64,000 bases of DNA, from NCBI RefSeq assembly GCF_024700075.1, contig NZ_JAJONE010000006.1:1-64000 (forward strand), in the 5' to 3' direction. This DNA is from Hymenobacter sp. J193 (GTDB taxonomy: Bacteria > Bacteroidota > Bacteroidia > Cytophagales > Hymenobacteraceae). This document shows, piece by piece, positions 9,614-18,629 of the stretch. Made by a program: the position numbers and the translations under genes. Numbering within the stretch: position 1 is the stretch's first letter; the number at the start of each line of letters is the position of its first letter. Below the pieces are notes generated by a model. It had not been told where the DNA came from. It did not search any database and worked only from the letters and a program-made list of their open reading frames with translations.

Positions 9614-10694
9614 CCAGACCTTAGCCATTGTGCTCACGGCCTGTCGGTTTCTGACGCCCTCGCTAATGGGCATCGCCCTGCTCTACACCATCGGGCGTGG
9701 CTTTATCAGCGGTAGCGGCCTGGCAATGGACTGGGGGCCGATTATCAAGGCTACCTGGATATTCTTCCTGCTCTTTTTCTACCAGAGCCTGATTGATACC
9801 CTGGGTACCGGCATAGCGGCCTTTACGGCCCTGTTTTCTACCGACCAATCCGCGGCCGAAGCCCTCAGCGCCCTGACCACGCCGCCGGCGGTGGCGGCAG
9901 CGGCCAGTAATGACAATATCGGGATGGGCGACATTGTATCGGGGGCGGCCGCCATGATTAGCAGCATCTCCGATACGCTCAGCTCCTTCACCTTCTCGGG
10001 CATTATGACGCGGCTTTTCACGGCCACCACCGTGCTTATCGTCCGGGAAATAATGACGTTCCTGCAACAGTTCATTCTGGGCTTCCTCTACGTTTCCGGG
10101 CCTATCGCCATGACGCTCTCCGTCATTCCGGCCTTCGGTCAGTTGGCCATGAAGTGGCTGCAGAACTTCATCGCCGTCCAGATGTGGGGGCTCACGTTCG
10201 TGCTGCTGGATACCATGTACGGCTTTTTTGCCGATACCCAGCGGGTCGCGGGTGGCATCCTGGCCAGCGGCGGGCCGGCCCAATCGGTGGATGACACCAA
10301 GTTCATGCTCATGTCAGTGGCCTTCGTGATGCTCTACATCATCGTGCCCTACCTCACGTCCATGTTCATCGGCTCCTCGGCCGTGCAGGGCTTTGCCGGC
10401 CAGATGGCCGGTATGGCAATGGGCGCGGCGACGACCGTGGCCGGGGTTGCGGCTCCCGGCGGGGGCGGTCTGGCCTCGGCCGTGGGCCGGGCAATGGGCA
10501 ACGCTGGCGGCGGTAGTAGCAGTGGCGGCAGCGGTGGCGGCAGCGCAGGCAGCTCCAGTGGCGGCGGAAGTAGCAGCAGCGGAGGTGGCGGCGAAGCAAG
10601 TAGTTCCGCCTCCTCGGGCTTGCCCTCCATTACCATGTCGGACGCGCTGAACCCTTCCTACCGGCAGCGGGCCTCGGGCCTCTGGACTACCTAA
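9552..10694 (+). CDS. traJ: TraJ-type inner-membrane channel protein (VirB6/TrbL-like)
   Basis: About 380 residues with several strongly hydrophobic segments (LMGIALLYTIG, IIKATWIFFLLFFY, MTLSVIPAFGQLAMKWLQNF, FMLMSVAFVMLYIIVPYLTSMF), as in the TraJ proteins of Bacteroidota conjugation systems and in VirB6/TrbL. It should form part of the inner-membrane translocon. The last ~70 residues are a Gly/Ser-rich low-complexity tail. The tandem ATG at 9552 was chosen as start because it sits at the VirB4 end; codons upstream in this frame read as VirB4 sequence. Confidence 0.85.
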   Translation: MMSNFLMVAYGIDPGFLRACDQTLAIVLTACRFLTPSLMGIALLYTIGRGFISGSGLAMDWGPIIKATWIFFLLFFYQSLIDTLGTGIAAFTALFSTDQSAAEALSALTTPPAVAAAASNDNIGMGDIVSGAAAMISSISDTLSSFTFSGIMTRLFTATTVLIVREIMTFLQQFILGFLYVSGPIAMTLSVIPAFGQLAMKWLQNFIAVQMWGLTFVLLDTMYGFFADTQRVAGGILASGGPAQSVDDTKFMLMSVAFVMLYIIVPYLTSMFIGSSAVQGFAGQMAGMAMGAATTVAGVAAPGGGGLASAVGRAMGNAGGGSSSGGSGGGSAGSSSGGGSSSSGGGGEASSSASSGLPSITMSDALNPSYRQRASGLWTT

Positions 10695-10808
10695 ATCCCC
10701 TCTTCTGAAAGGGTCTTTTCTGCTGCTCACTCAAGGGGGCGGTAGGGCAGAAAATGCCCAAACGACCTGATTTCAACCTTCCCGCCTGACTTTCTAACCA
10801 GTTATACG

Positions 10809-11558
10809 ATGGATTCCGCCAAAGATTTGAGTACCTCCTTCTCCACCATGCGCAACCTGGCGCTGGGGAGCGTTATAGCCCTGCTGCTGGTCGCCCTGGC
10901 CTCGGGCTTCCTGGTGTACCGGGCCTACGAGAACAGCGGTAAGCGCGTGTACGTCGTCTCGCAAACCGGCTCGGTGGCGGCCCTTTCGGCCGGCACGGAT
11001 GCCCACACCGCCTACGAGGCCCGCAACCTGGTGCGCCAGTTCATGCAAACCATGTTCGGCCACGACCAATACACTTACAAGGCCAACCTGGACGCAGCCC
11101 TGCCGCTGATTGAGGGCCGCGGGGGCCGCCGGATTTACGAGGGCTTCACGCGGGGCCAAGTGCTGCAGAACTACGAGCGGTACGCCGCCCGCAACGTCGT
11201 GACGGTGGATAGTGTGCTCGTGGACATGAGCAAGCGCCCCTGGGCCGGTCAGGTCTACATCAAGCAGCGCATTTTCATCGGGGGCCAGCAGAAAGAGCCG
11301 CTGCCGCTGGCAGCCAAGTTCAACCTGGAAGAAACTAACCGCTCGGATGCCAACCCCTACGGGCTGCTGATTACCAACTTCGACTACATCCCCTACACGC
11401 CCACGCTGACGCGGGAAGAAACTGAGTTGCTGCAGTCGCAGGAAGCCGACCGGCAACGTCGCCTACAGGAAGCGCAAAGTGGCTTGGCCCCGGCCCCCGA
11501 TGAGGCCCCGGCTCCGGCTGCTGCCACTCGCGCGCCGGCTGGCCCGGCTCCTCGCTAA
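10809..11558 (+). CDS. traK: TraK, VirB8-like periplasmic scaffold
   Basis: A 249-residue bitopic protein with a short cytosolic N-terminus, one membrane helix (VIALLLVALASGFLVYRAY) and a periplasmic domain. This is the layout of VirB8 and of Bacteroidota TraK. Recognisable stretches are ARNLVRQFMQTMFGHDQYTY and PYGLLITNFDYIPYTP. The C-terminus is an Ala/Pro-rich tail. VirB8-type proteins connect the inner-membrane translocon with the outer-membrane core complex. It starts 114 bp after TraJ, the longest gap inside this operon. Confidence 0.88.
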   Translation: MDSAKDLSTSFSTMRNLALGSVIALLLVALASGFLVYRAYENSGKRVYVVSQTGSVAALSAGTDAHTAYEARNLVRQFMQTMFGHDQYTYKANLDAALPLIEGRGGRRIYEGFTRGQVLQNYERYAARNVVTVDSVLVDMSKRPWAGQVYIKQRIFIGGQQKEPLPLAAKFNLEETNRSDANPYGLLITNFDYIPYTPTLTREETELLQSQEADRQRRLQEAQSGLAPAPDEAPAPAAATRAPAGPAPR

Positions 11559-11570
11559 CCCCTAAACCTG

Positions 11571-12472
11571 ATGTCAATCATGCCTAATTATATCCTGCCG
11601 GCCCTGCTGGGCCTACTTTTTCCGCTGCCGGGGCCTCAGCCCAAACTGCCCGCCCGCAGCGCCCGCCTTCCTCGGTGGTAGTAGCCAATGAAACCCTGCT
11701 GGACGTGGCCGTTTCGGACAGCTCCACTACCTACCTCGTGTTCGGTGGCCCGGTGTCGCTCGTCGATGTGGGCATGGCCAATAACTACCTGGTCAAAATC
11801 GAAGCAAATGCCGTGTTCGTGCGCGCCAAACGCAAGAATGCGCCCCCTACGCCCATGCTCATTCGCTACGGCTCGAAGTATTGGATGGGGCGTCTCGTGT
11901 TTGTCAACCGGCCGGTTCTGCAACTCTATGACTTTCAGAAGGACGGGGCCCTGGGCATGAGCGGCACCGGCACGGCGGCCGGCTCGGCTCCGGAAAACGA
12001 GTTGGCGCTGGATAAGGAAGAGGAGAAGAAAAGCAGGGTCGAGGGCAAGCTCAGCCAGCTGCGCAAAGCCAAGGAAGAGCATCAGGCGGTAGCCGTGGTG
12101 GATAATGACCTGGTACTGTCGCTGGCCAACGTGCGCAACGACAAGGATTTCACCTACCTGCGCTTCAAGGTCATTAATAAGACCAACATCGACTACAACG
12201 TCGATTTCACCGACTTCCAGTTGGTGGAAAACGCCCAGAGGAAGTTTCTGGCCCGCAAAAAGAACGAAGCGCGCCGGCCGCTGGCTCCTTCGGGCGGGCT
12301 GGCCAACCAGATTATCACCGGCCGCACCACCGGCTACCTGACCTACGCCATTCCCCTGTACGCGGCCACGGAACGCGGCTACCTGGAAGTAACCCTGCGC
12401 GAACTCAACGGGGCGCGGGTGCTGGTGCTGCCGGTACCCTCGCGGGTGATTAACCGCGCCTCCACCATTTAA
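11571..12472 (+). CDS. traN: TraN, VirB9-like outer-membrane core protein (DUF4138), frameshifted signal peptide
   Basis: The main part (from about 11640) encodes the VirB9-type TraN protein with TYLVFGGPVSLVDVG and LVLSLANVRNDKDFTYLRFK. Codons before it encode a hydrophobic signal peptide from the ATG at 11571 (or 11580), but in another frame. One G missing from the GGGG run at 11630-11633 explains the break; restored, the peptide ends ...LPGASAQTARP with a plausible cleavage after ASA. TraN is expected in the periplasm and outer membrane as part of the channel core with TraM and TraO. It starts 12 bp after TraK. Here TraN precedes TraM, the reverse of the Bacteroides conjugative transposons. 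Confidence 0.87.
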
Positions 12473-12492
12473 GGCCGCCGGCCCCTATCCCT

Positions 12493-13896
12493 ATGGAACC
12501 CATCACCTCCCCAAATCAGCCGGCCGTTCGGCCGCCGAACCCCGATAATGAGCAGGAGCAGCGGTCAGCGGCCGCGGTTGAGAAACGTACGCCCACCGAA
12601 ATTCTGCGCACCAACTGGATGGCTTTTGCCGGCCTGCTGCTGGTGCTCGTGGTCGGGGGCCTTTTCCTATGGCTTAAGTCCGCGAAGGAAGCCGCCCAAC
12701 AGGAAAAGGAGCCGGTAGCGGCGGCCTCGGCCAATATTGAGCCGGAAATTGCTTCGCCCGAAACCTCGCCGGTTTCGCCCGTCGCCTCGCCTTCGGCCCA
12801 AATTGAGGCCCAGCGCCGCGCCGAGATGGACGCCAAATCGGCCCCGGCGACCCCAACCGATGAAGATGTGGTTGATGTGTTTGCCGTCGATACGACCGGG
12901 CAGGCGCTGCGTCGGCGGCGGCGCGCTCAGGCTTTCTCGCAGGCGGCAGCCCGTCGCGCCGAGGCCGCCCGCGTGGCCGCGGCCGACGTGGATACTATCG
13001 AGACGACTATTCAGGACCCAAGTACCGGCTCTTACCGCTCGGAAACGCTGGTGGTGCCTCGTCGCCGTAACACGGCCAGCGGCGGCGGTGGCCGGCGGCG
13101 CACCTCTTCGGCTGCTGCCCATAGCCTGGTGCCGGCGCGGGACGCGGACGGTACCCCGTTTGAAACCGACCCGGACGTGTTGGCGATGCTGGCCAGCTCC
13201 CCGCCCGAAACCCGCGCTGCCTACGAGCGCATGACGGGCAAACGCTACCGCGACCCCAACCAGACCGCGCAGCTGCTGGCCAACCGGATGAATGCCCCCG
13301 GCATGGATGGCTTCAATACCGTCAAGGTGGGCAACTCCTCGCGCATGATGGCGCAGGGCAACTACCAGCAGCAACAGCAGCTCACTCCCGACGTGTTTTT
13401 TAAGTGCGTCATCAACGGGGAGCAGAAAGTTCGCACCGGCTCGGTGGTCATTCTGCGCCTGCTGGAAGATGCCGTGGTCAGCGGCGTAACCTTCCCCAAA
13501 AACATGGTCTTCGCGGCCGTGGCCACGGTGGGCAATAACAACGTGACGCTGGAAGTCAACCGCCTTGGGCCCACGCGAGTCGAGGCTGACATTTACGACT
13601 TCAACTACATGCCCGGCATCATGATTGACCCGGTGAAGCGCATTGCCAAAGATGCCTCCATGGCCGGCAGCGACCTGCAGCAGCAGACCACGCAGGAACT
13701 CAGTACCGCCATCGACCGCTCGGCCTCGGCCGCTAACTCGGTGGTGGGCGTCGGGGGCCGTGTCGCGGCGACGGTGCTCTCCCGGCCCAAAACGCGCACC
13801 AAGCTGCGCGACGTGCTGCTCCCCGATGGCTACCCCATCCTGATTACCACGGCGGCGGCCGGCCAGTTGGGGCCGGAAGCCGCGAGTGGCCGCTGA
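12493..13896 (+). CDS. traM: TraM, VirB10-like energy-coupling channel protein
   Basis: A 467-residue protein with a disordered N-terminus, one membrane helix near residues 44-58 (AFAGLLLVLVVGGLFLWL), a long Pro/Ala/Arg-rich linker and a C-terminal beta domain (about residues 290-440) with KCVINGEQKVRTGSVVILRL and TFPKNMVFAAVATVGNNNV. This matches TraM/VirB10, which spans the envelope and couples ATPase action at the inner membrane to opening of the outer-membrane pore. It lies 20 bp after TraN. Confidence 0.9.
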   Translation: MEPITSPNQPAVRPPNPDNEQEQRSAAAVEKRTPTEILRTNWMAFAGLLLVLVVGGLFLWLKSAKEAAQQEKEPVAAASANIEPEIASPETSPVSPVASPSAQIEAQRRAEMDAKSAPATPTDEDVVDVFAVDTTGQALRRRRRAQAFSQAAARRAEAARVAAADVDTIETTIQDPSTGSYRSETLVVPRRRNTASGGGGRRRTSSAAAHSLVPARDADGTPFETDPDVLAMLASSPPETRAAYERMTGKRYRDPNQTAQLLANRMNAPGMDGFNTVKVGNSSRMMAQGNYQQQQQLTPDVFFKCVINGEQKVRTGSVVILRLLEDAVVSGVTFPKNMVFAAVATVGNNNVTLEVNRLGPTRVEADIYDFNYMPGIMIDPVKRIAKDASMAGSDLQQQTTQELSTAIDRSASAANSVVGVGGRVAATVLSRPKTRTKLRDVLLPDGYPILITTAAAGQLGPEAASGR

Positions 13897-13921
13897 TTCC
13901 TTTCCGTTCACCTAAAAGCTT

Positions 13922-14815
13922 ATGACTATGAAAAAGCTCCTTTTGCCCGCTTTGCTGGCCGTTGCGCTGGTTTTCTCCACCAAGGAGGCCTCCGCGCAAG
14001 CCGTGGTAAATGACCCGCTGCACATGGGCATTCACATTGGTGACTTCGCCAAACGGCTGGCCCAGTGGACCGAAACCGTCAAGAACTACCAGGTAGTAAA
14101 AGATGCCCGGCAGATTGCCGGCGTCACCAAGGATATTACCGGTCAGGTAAAGGACATTACCGACCAGACGCTGCAGCTGCAGCGGCAGGTGCAGGCCGAC
14201 TTACGGAAGGTACAAAGCATTCAGGATTTGCGCCTCTCTAACCCGCAGGAGCTGTTTGCGCGGGCGCTGTCCATGTCGGGCCGGGGCCAGAGCAACCAGT
14301 ATATGCCGGTGTTTCAGAAAGCCGAACGCCTGCGGCAGGCCCTGCAGCTTAACAATCCCCAGCAGGACCTGAACACCGTGTACGACGTGTTTTCCCGCTT
14401 TGGCGCGGGGGCCACGGCCGGCAACAACCGCATGAGTTCCTCCCAGTATCAGGCCAAGCGCGAAGAAGCCGCCGTTTCGACCTTCGCCTACGAGGAGATG
14501 ATGCAGAAGAAGAAGATTGCTACTGCCTTCGGCTACTACAAGATTGCCGACGAAATGACGCAGCAAAGCATTGAAATGAATGCCACGCTGAAGAATCCGG
14601 GCCGGTACGCCATGACGGAAGGCGAGCGGATGGCCGCCCTCAACTCGTCGAACGACAACATGATTAAGGCCATGCAGCTGCGCCAGGAAGCCGACCGGCT
14701 GTTGGCCGAATCCTCGCAGCCCGGTCCCTCGCGCCAGGCGGCGGAGCTGGTGTACGCCGACGTGTTGGTTCAACAGTCACTCATTAAAATGGACCGCGCC
14801 CGTCCCCGTCGCTAA
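13922..14815 (+). CDS. VirB5/TrbJ-like secreted transfer protein (DUF4141-like)
   Basis: A 297-residue protein with a clear signal peptide (LLLPALLAVALVFS, cleavage likely after EASA) followed by an almost wholly helical mature part with repeated DITGQVKDITDQ-type segments and Gln-rich coiled coil. This resembles VirB5/TrbJ minor pilin or tip proteins and the TraI/DUF4141 proteins of Bacteroidota. It lies 25 bp after TraM and 6 bp before TraO. The role as pilus tip or periplasmic transfer factor is inferred from architecture and position. Confidence 0.75.
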   Translation: MTMKKLLLPALLAVALVFSTKEASAQAVVNDPLHMGIHIGDFAKRLAQWTETVKNYQVVKDARQIAGVTKDITGQVKDITDQTLQLQRQVQADLRKVQSIQDLRLSNPQELFARALSMSGRGQSNQYMPVFQKAERLRQALQLNNPQQDLNTVYDVFSRFGAGATAGNNRMSSSQYQAKREEAAVSTFAYEEMMQKKKIATAFGYYKIADEMTQQSIEMNATLKNPGRYAMTEGERMAALNSSNDNMIKAMQLRQEADRLLAESSQPGPSRQAAELVYADVLVQQSLIKMDRARPRR

Positions 14816-14821
14816 TCCCGC

Positions 14822-15362
14822 ATGAAAAAGCTCCTGCTTGTGGCGCTTGCAATGGCTGGGGCCGGCACATCGCCGGCCCTGGCTCAACGCCACGTTAAAC
14901 ACATCTCCAGCTGGGGTGCCCACCTCGGGCGCTCTGAAAAGGGCGACTACTACGAGTTGAGCTACAACTCCATGCTCACCGATAAGCTGGCCCTGCGGGC
15001 CAGTGGCCTGCGGGATGCCGGCAACCTCCGCACCCAGGGTGAATACTCGACCTATCAGGGCCGGCTGTTCATCGCCCCACAACTGTTCCGCATTGGGGAG
15101 TTTGCCTACGTGCATCTGCTCATCGGGGCGGGGGCCGGCTACGAGCGCACCAACGAGAATCGCACGGGCGAGCTGGCTGCCGATGCCAGCGAGCCGCAAC
15201 GCTTTCACCTACGGCCCGCAAGCCGGGGCCGAAGTTGATTTCTTCCTGGGCAACCGCCTTTCCCTCGTGGCTACCGGCACGAAAGGCTACCTGTTCAACA
15301 ACCCTCTCATCGACCAATTGCCCGGCAACGCGAGTGCCGGCCTGCGGTATCACTTCCGCTAA
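14822..15362 (+). CDS. traO: TraO-like outer-membrane beta-barrel transfer protein, frameshifted
   Basis: About 180 residues with a signal peptide (LLLVALAMAGAGTSPALAQ) and alternating beta-strand sequence, ending in an aromatic-containing strand (LRYHFR) typical of outer-membrane barrels. It matches the TraO proteins encoded at the end of Bacteroidota transfer operons. The frame shifts at the TTT of 15203-15205: removing one T joins ASEPQRF to TYGPQAGAEVDFFLGN and gives a continuous barrel. Confidence 0.78.
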
Positions 15363-15378
15363 TCACCCTTTCTGACCT

Positions 15379-15762
15379 ATGAAACGACTTGCTTATTTAC
15401 TGCTGAGCTGCGCGGCCCTGGCCACCAGCTGCTCGAAAGACAACGATGCTACGCCCTCGGGGCCAAAAGAGTATCAGGTAGAATACAAGGTTACCTCCAA
15501 TGCCCCGGTATCGGATTACCTGAGCTACACCAACGAAAGCGGTGGCAGCACGACGCTCAGCAACACGCCCCTGCCAGCAAACTACAAGTTTAAGCGCACC
15601 ATGAAGCAGGGCGACAACCTGACCATTCTGGCCAGCATCGACGGCGGCACGGCGGCCTCGGAAATCACCTGCTCCATCCTGCTGGATGGCAAAGAGGTCA
15701 AGAAGGAAACCGGCCGGGGAGTCGACGCGCAGGCCGTGCCGGTGTACGTCATCGGAGAATAG
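15379..15762 (+). CDS. Small lipoprotein at the end of the transfer operon
   Basis: A 127-residue predicted lipoprotein. The lipobox is ATSC near residue 18 after a short hydrophobic signal. The mature part looks like one small beta-sandwich, with YQVEYKVTSNAPVSDYLSYT and GDNLTILASIDGG. It follows TraO by 16 bp and precedes a strong terminator, so it appears to be the last gene of the operon. Similar small lipoproteins in other systems act in surface or entry exclusion, but nothing in the sequence proves that here. Confidence 0.65.
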   Translation: MKRLAYLLLSCAALATSCSKDNDATPSGPKEYQVEYKVTSNAPVSDYLSYTNESGGSTTLSNTPLPANYKFKRTMKQGDNLTILASIDGGTAASEITCSILLDGKEVKKETGRGVDAQAVPVYVIGE

Positions 15763-15782
15763 TTCTTTCAGTACGTCACCCT

Positions 15783-15827
15783 TAAAACAAGCGGCCCAAC
15801 CAGTAACTGGTTGGGCCGCTTGTTTTA
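15783..15827. terminator. Strong bidirectional terminator between the transfer operon and cargo
   Basis: A perfect inverted repeat of about 21 bp (left arm 15783-15803, loop taa) is flanked by A and T runs. It lies between the convergent lipoprotein and thioredoxin-like genes. Confidence 0.9.
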
Positions 15828-15881
15828 GGCCAGCCGGCAGAATTTACCGACTGGCATTTAAAGCATTTTGGCTGGTTCGCT

Positions 15882-16475
15882 TTACTTGGCCAGCTTCTCC
15901 AAAGCAGCTTTGAATTCGGGCGTATCGTACTCGGCCATGCCGTTGTGGCGAGCCGCTACCTGCCCATCCGGGCCGAGAATTACCGTGGACGGAATGGAGT
16001 TGGAGTCGAATGGTGGGGCCAAGGGGCCAGCGGGGAAATACACCGGGAAGGTGTAGCCCTGGCGCCTGAGCATCGCCTGCGCCTTGGCTGGGTTTTCATC
16101 CAGCGAGAGCATCACGAAAGCTACTTTCTTCGGGTCCATCTTTTTGTAGAGCGCGTGAATGCCGGGCATCTCGGCCACGCAGGGCGGGCACCAGCTGGCC
16201 CACAGATTCACGAACACCACCTTGCCTCTCAGGTCGCTCAGATTCGCGGGTTTCCCGTCGAGCGTAGTCAAGGGCAGATTGTGCGGATAAGCGGCGCTGC
16301 TGGTAAGCACAACCGGCGCTTTAGCAGGAACCAAGGCAGGTACTTCGGCTTTCCAAAGGCCGGTGGCCAACAAGCCGCGCTGCACGCCGCCCAGCACGAT
16401 GGGCCGCAAGGGCGTGAACAGAACGAGTGCAAAAAGAGCTGGTGGCAGCCAGGAAATGATGGATTTACGAGTCAT
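15882..16475 (-). CDS. TlpA-like membrane-anchored thioredoxin
   Basis: A 197-residue protein with an N-terminal membrane anchor (LPPALFALVLF) and a periplasmic thioredoxin fold with active site WCPPC at residues 95-99, preceded by GKVVFVNLWAS. The cis-Pro loop is visible as SIPSTVILG. TlpA/ResA-type proteins reduce disulfides or serve as periplasmic thiol donors. The start at 16475 (MTRKSII) is preferred over 16523 because the upstream codons overlap a palindromic operator-like site. It faces the transfer operon across a terminator and belongs with the sulfur cargo on its other side. Confidence 0.88.
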   Translation of the reverse strand: MTRKSIISWLPPALFALVLFTPLRPIVLGGVQRGLLATGLWKAEVPALVPAKAPVVLTSSAAYPHNLPLTTLDGKPANLSDLRGKVVFVNLWASWCPPCVAEMPGIHALYKKMDPKKVAFVMLSLDENPAKAQAMLRRQGYTFPVYFPAGPLAPPFDSNSIPSTVILGPDGQVAARHNGMAEYDTPEFKAALEKLAK

Positions 16476-16508
16476 GGGAACTGAGTTGAGCGGAGGACAA
16501 ATCTTATA

Positions 16509-16530
16509 TGAACAAAGTTTCATTTGTTCA
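16509..16530. promoter_or_regulatory. Inverted repeat upstream of the thioredoxin gene, operator candidate
   Basis: TGAACAAA gtttca TTTGTTCA is a perfect 8-bp inverted repeat with a 6-bp spacer, 34 bp upstream of the thioredoxin start. A related TGAACAA..TTTCA sequence recurs upstream of the sulfite exporter, and a similar ACAAATG repeat precedes the ArsR-type gene. One regulator may bind all three. Confidence 0.55.
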
Positions 16531-16709
16531 GCAATAACATAAACCCGCTATCCGGTCAGGAGCCGGGTAGTGGATACTTCTCAGGAAGGGGAGGAGCGGC
16601 AGCAGCAGGGCAGCGCCATGGGACTGGCAGGGACGCGAAAAAACCGGCTACTGGCCTTGAATCGAGCACAGCTAGCCGGAGACAGGCCCAGCTTGCGCTA
16701 CACGCTTTC

Positions 16710-17081
16710 CTAAGAAAAACGGATGGGCGGCGCTTTGTTAGGATGGTTGGCCAGTGCCTGCGCGGGGCCAATGCTGGGCCCACGAACAGGAGTGGGCGCG
16801 GGCTGGCAAGCCGGGAACAGCAGACCAAAGTAGAGGGCCGCGAAGTCACCGCTCAGGCTCCCATCCAGCGGCAGTAGCTTGGCCTTGGCTTGACGGACAG
16901 ATTCGACCGGCGGGGTGGCCTGCACCGTTTGCAGCTTCTTCCGGCAAAGAGTACCGCCGCGTTGCTCCTGCTGGTGGCTGCCGGCCGTGGCCGTCCCGTT
17001 CGCCCGCGTAGACAGCGGCTGACAATGCAGGTAAATACCGGCATAAAGCAGCAACAGCAAATGAGACAGCAGACGGGACAT
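16710..17081 (-). CDS. Hypothetical secreted or membrane-anchored small protein
   Basis: I do not recognise a family. The ORF of 123 residues starts with a hydrophobic segment (LLSHLLLLLYAGIYLHC) resembling a signal peptide or lipobox-like end. The rest is Pro-, Ala- and Gln-rich without motifs. It has the same direction as its two neighbours. The start at 17081 (MSRLLSH) is chosen because it gives the signal-like N-terminus. It could also be non-coding, as no domain supports it. The 180 bp between this gene and the palindrome at 16509 hold nothing I recognise. Confidence 0.35.
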   Translation of the reverse strand: MSRLLSHLLLLLYAGIYLHCQPLSTRANGTATAGSHQQEQRGGTLCRKKLQTVQATPPVESVRQAKAKLLPLDGSLSGDFAALYFGLLFPACQPAPTPVRGPSIGPAQALANHPNKAPPIRFS

Positions 17082-17171
17082 AGCTAGTGGTAACGACTGC
17101 AAAGGTGCGCTCTTTTGCCGGAAAGTGAGCCTTTGGTACCTCTCTCTGCCTACTGGCAGTCCCAGTTGCCT

Positions 17172-17861
17172 CTAGGGCGTCACATTGAAAAAAGTACCTA
17201 CCACGGCTGACAAAGCCATGGCCAGCACTCCCCAGAAGGTTACCCGGGCGGCAGCTTTCAATACACTGGAGCCGCCCACGTACGCGGCCAACCCGCCCAG
17301 GGCAGCCAGAAACAACAGGGAGGTAATGGAAACCGTCCAGCTCAGATACGCAGCCGGGGCTACCAGGATGACCAGCAGCGGCAGCGCCGCGCCCACGGTA
17401 AAAGTAGCGGCCGACGCCAGCGCGGCCTGAATGGGGTTGGCACTCATGGTTTCGGAAATACCCAGTTCCTCCCGGGCGTGGGTGCCCAGCGCGTCATGGG
17501 CCATCAGTTGCTCGGCCACCTTCGCGGCCAGGTTCGGGTCCACTCCGCGCTCCACGTAGATGGCGGTGAGTTCTTGGTGCTCCGCGGCGGCATCCGTCTT
17601 CAACTCTTCCTGCTCCCGGGCAAGGTCCGCCGCTTCCGTATCGGCCTGCGAGCTGACGGAAACGTATTCGCCCGTCGCCATCGACATGGCTCCCGCCACC
17701 AGCCCGGCCACGCCGGCCACCAGCACACTTTCCTGCGTGGCGCTGGCCGCGGCTACCCCCACCACCAGGCTGGCCGTGGAAATAATGCCGTCGTTGGCCC
17801 CGAGCACGGCGGCCCGTAGCCAACCAATCCGATGCGTGCGATGCTGCTCCAGGTGTCTCAT
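17172..17861 (-). CDS. VIT1/CCC1-family Fe/Mn transporter
   Basis: A 229-residue membrane protein of the VIT1/CCC1 family. The first helix carries the family signature LGANDGIISTASLVVGV, followed by a glycine-rich helix (AGLVAGAMSMATGEYVSVSSQ). A soluble Glu-rich insert then carries likely metal-binding residues (DLAREQEELKTDAAAEHQEL), and three more membrane segments follow. These proteins move Fe2+ or Mn2+ out of the cytosol. The start at 17861 (MRHLEQH) is preferred over 17906, as family members begin close to this His-rich stretch. Confidence 0.9.
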   Translation of the reverse strand: MRHLEQHRTHRIGWLRAAVLGANDGIISTASLVVGVAAASATQESVLVAGVAGLVAGAMSMATGEYVSVSSQADTEAADLAREQEELKTDAAAEHQELTAIYVERGVDPNLAAKVAEQLMAHDALGTHAREELGISETMSANPIQAALASAATFTVGAALPLLVILVAPAAYLSWTVSITSLLFLAALGGLAAYVGGSSVLKAAARVTFWGVLAMALSAVVGTFFNVTP

Positions 17862-18275
17862 GAGATAAGGGTAACGGCGTGAGGCCTTCTGTACGCAGGT
17901 GCACAAACGGAGGGTATTGCCAACCGCCGCCGGGGTACATGAAGCCGACTCCCAGAAAGGTAGTAGCGCTGCCGGGGCTCACGGCGAAGGGCCGGTGCCG
18001 ACCGTGAGCATCGTTGGCGCGCAGAACGGTGAACAAGTCGCTAGCCGAAGTCGCCTCCTAGCGGGTGGAAGAACCCGGGCATCTGCTTATTTCCCCGGCC
18101 GCCAGCAAGTAATAACCAACTTGTACCACGCAGCGCAAGGAGCGTAAAAACCGGATAGAGAGGCCGAATGGGTACTTATCCAGAGAAGAGCACACACTGA
18201 AATGAATTATTTGGGAACCAATAGACGAAGCAAGTTTGTATACATGAACAAATGAACATACATTTGTAGCACCTT
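17862..18275. other. Intergenic region between the VIT transporter and the ArsR regulator
   Basis: This 414-bp divergent gap holds no gene I can support. The last 50 bp, next to the regulator, contain an inverted repeat and repeated ATGAACA half-sites. The remainder is GC-rich like coding DNA and may be a remnant, but no recognisable protein emerges on either strand. Confidence 0.4.
18248..18267. promoter_or_regulatory. Operator-like inverted repeat before the ArsR-type gene
   Basis: ACAAATG aacata CATTTGT is a perfect 7-6-7 inverted repeat 8 bp before the regulator start, with a TGAACA direct repeat alongside (18245 and 18253). ArsR-family proteins commonly bind such sites in their own promoter, so autoregulation is likely. 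Confidence 0.6.
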
Positions 18276-18599
18276 ATGAAAACGACCACTGCCACCGCTC
18301 CTGCTGACCTGAACCTGACCACTGAGAAGATGGAGAAGGTGGCGTTTATCCTCAAGACCACGGCTCATCCGACGCGCATCGCCATCGTGCAGCTGCTCGC
18401 CAACCAGGAGAGCCTGTCCGTGACCGAACTCAGCGAGGAATTGAATATCGAGCAGAGCTTAGTGTCCCACCACTTGACCGGCATGAAGCTTAAAGGCATC
18501 CTGAGCAGCCACCGTGACGGCAAGAATATCTTTTACGCGCTGAAGATGCGCGAAGTAGTGGACGTGATTCAGTGCCTGGCCGGCTGCACGTTCCTGTAA
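18276..18599 (+). CDS. ArsR-family transcriptional regulator of the sulfur module
   Basis: A 107-residue winged-helix protein of the ArsR/SmtB type with HPTRIAIVQLLA, then the recognition helix region ELSEELNIEQSLVSHHLTGM and the wing SSHRDGKNIFYAL. Cys residues occur only near the C-terminus (VIQCLAGCTF, two Cys), which could sense persulfide or metal; the classic CVC metal site is absent. It opens the sulfur gene run and is flanked by inverted repeats, so it probably represses that run and itself. Confidence 0.88.
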   Translation: MKTTTATAPADLNLTTEKMEKVAFILKTTAHPTRIAIVQLLANQESLSVTELSEELNIEQSLVSHHLTGMKLKGILSSHRDGKNIFYALKMREVVDVIQCLAGCTFL

Positions 18600-18618
18600 C
18601 GAGAGCCGGCTTTTTTTT
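18579..18618 (+). terminator. Hairpin with T run overlapping the end of the regulator gene
   Basis: GCCGGCT (18579-18585) pairs with AGCCGGC (18604-18610) and is followed by eight T residues. The hairpin includes the stop codon. It would reduce read-through from the regulator into the exporter gene, which has its own putative operator. Confidence 0.75.
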
Positions 18619-18629
18619 CACCGAATACA

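Noticed and set aside
12667..13911. Open frame of 414 codons on the minus strand
   Set aside because: Antisense to TraM; no start signal or domain.
16524..16877. 117-codon plus-strand frame
   Set aside because: Low-complexity and opposite the small secreted protein candidate; neither start context nor motif supports it.
17899..18147. Small plus-strand frame between the VIT and ArsR genes
   Set aside because: No start signal, domain or protein-like composition; treated as intergenic.
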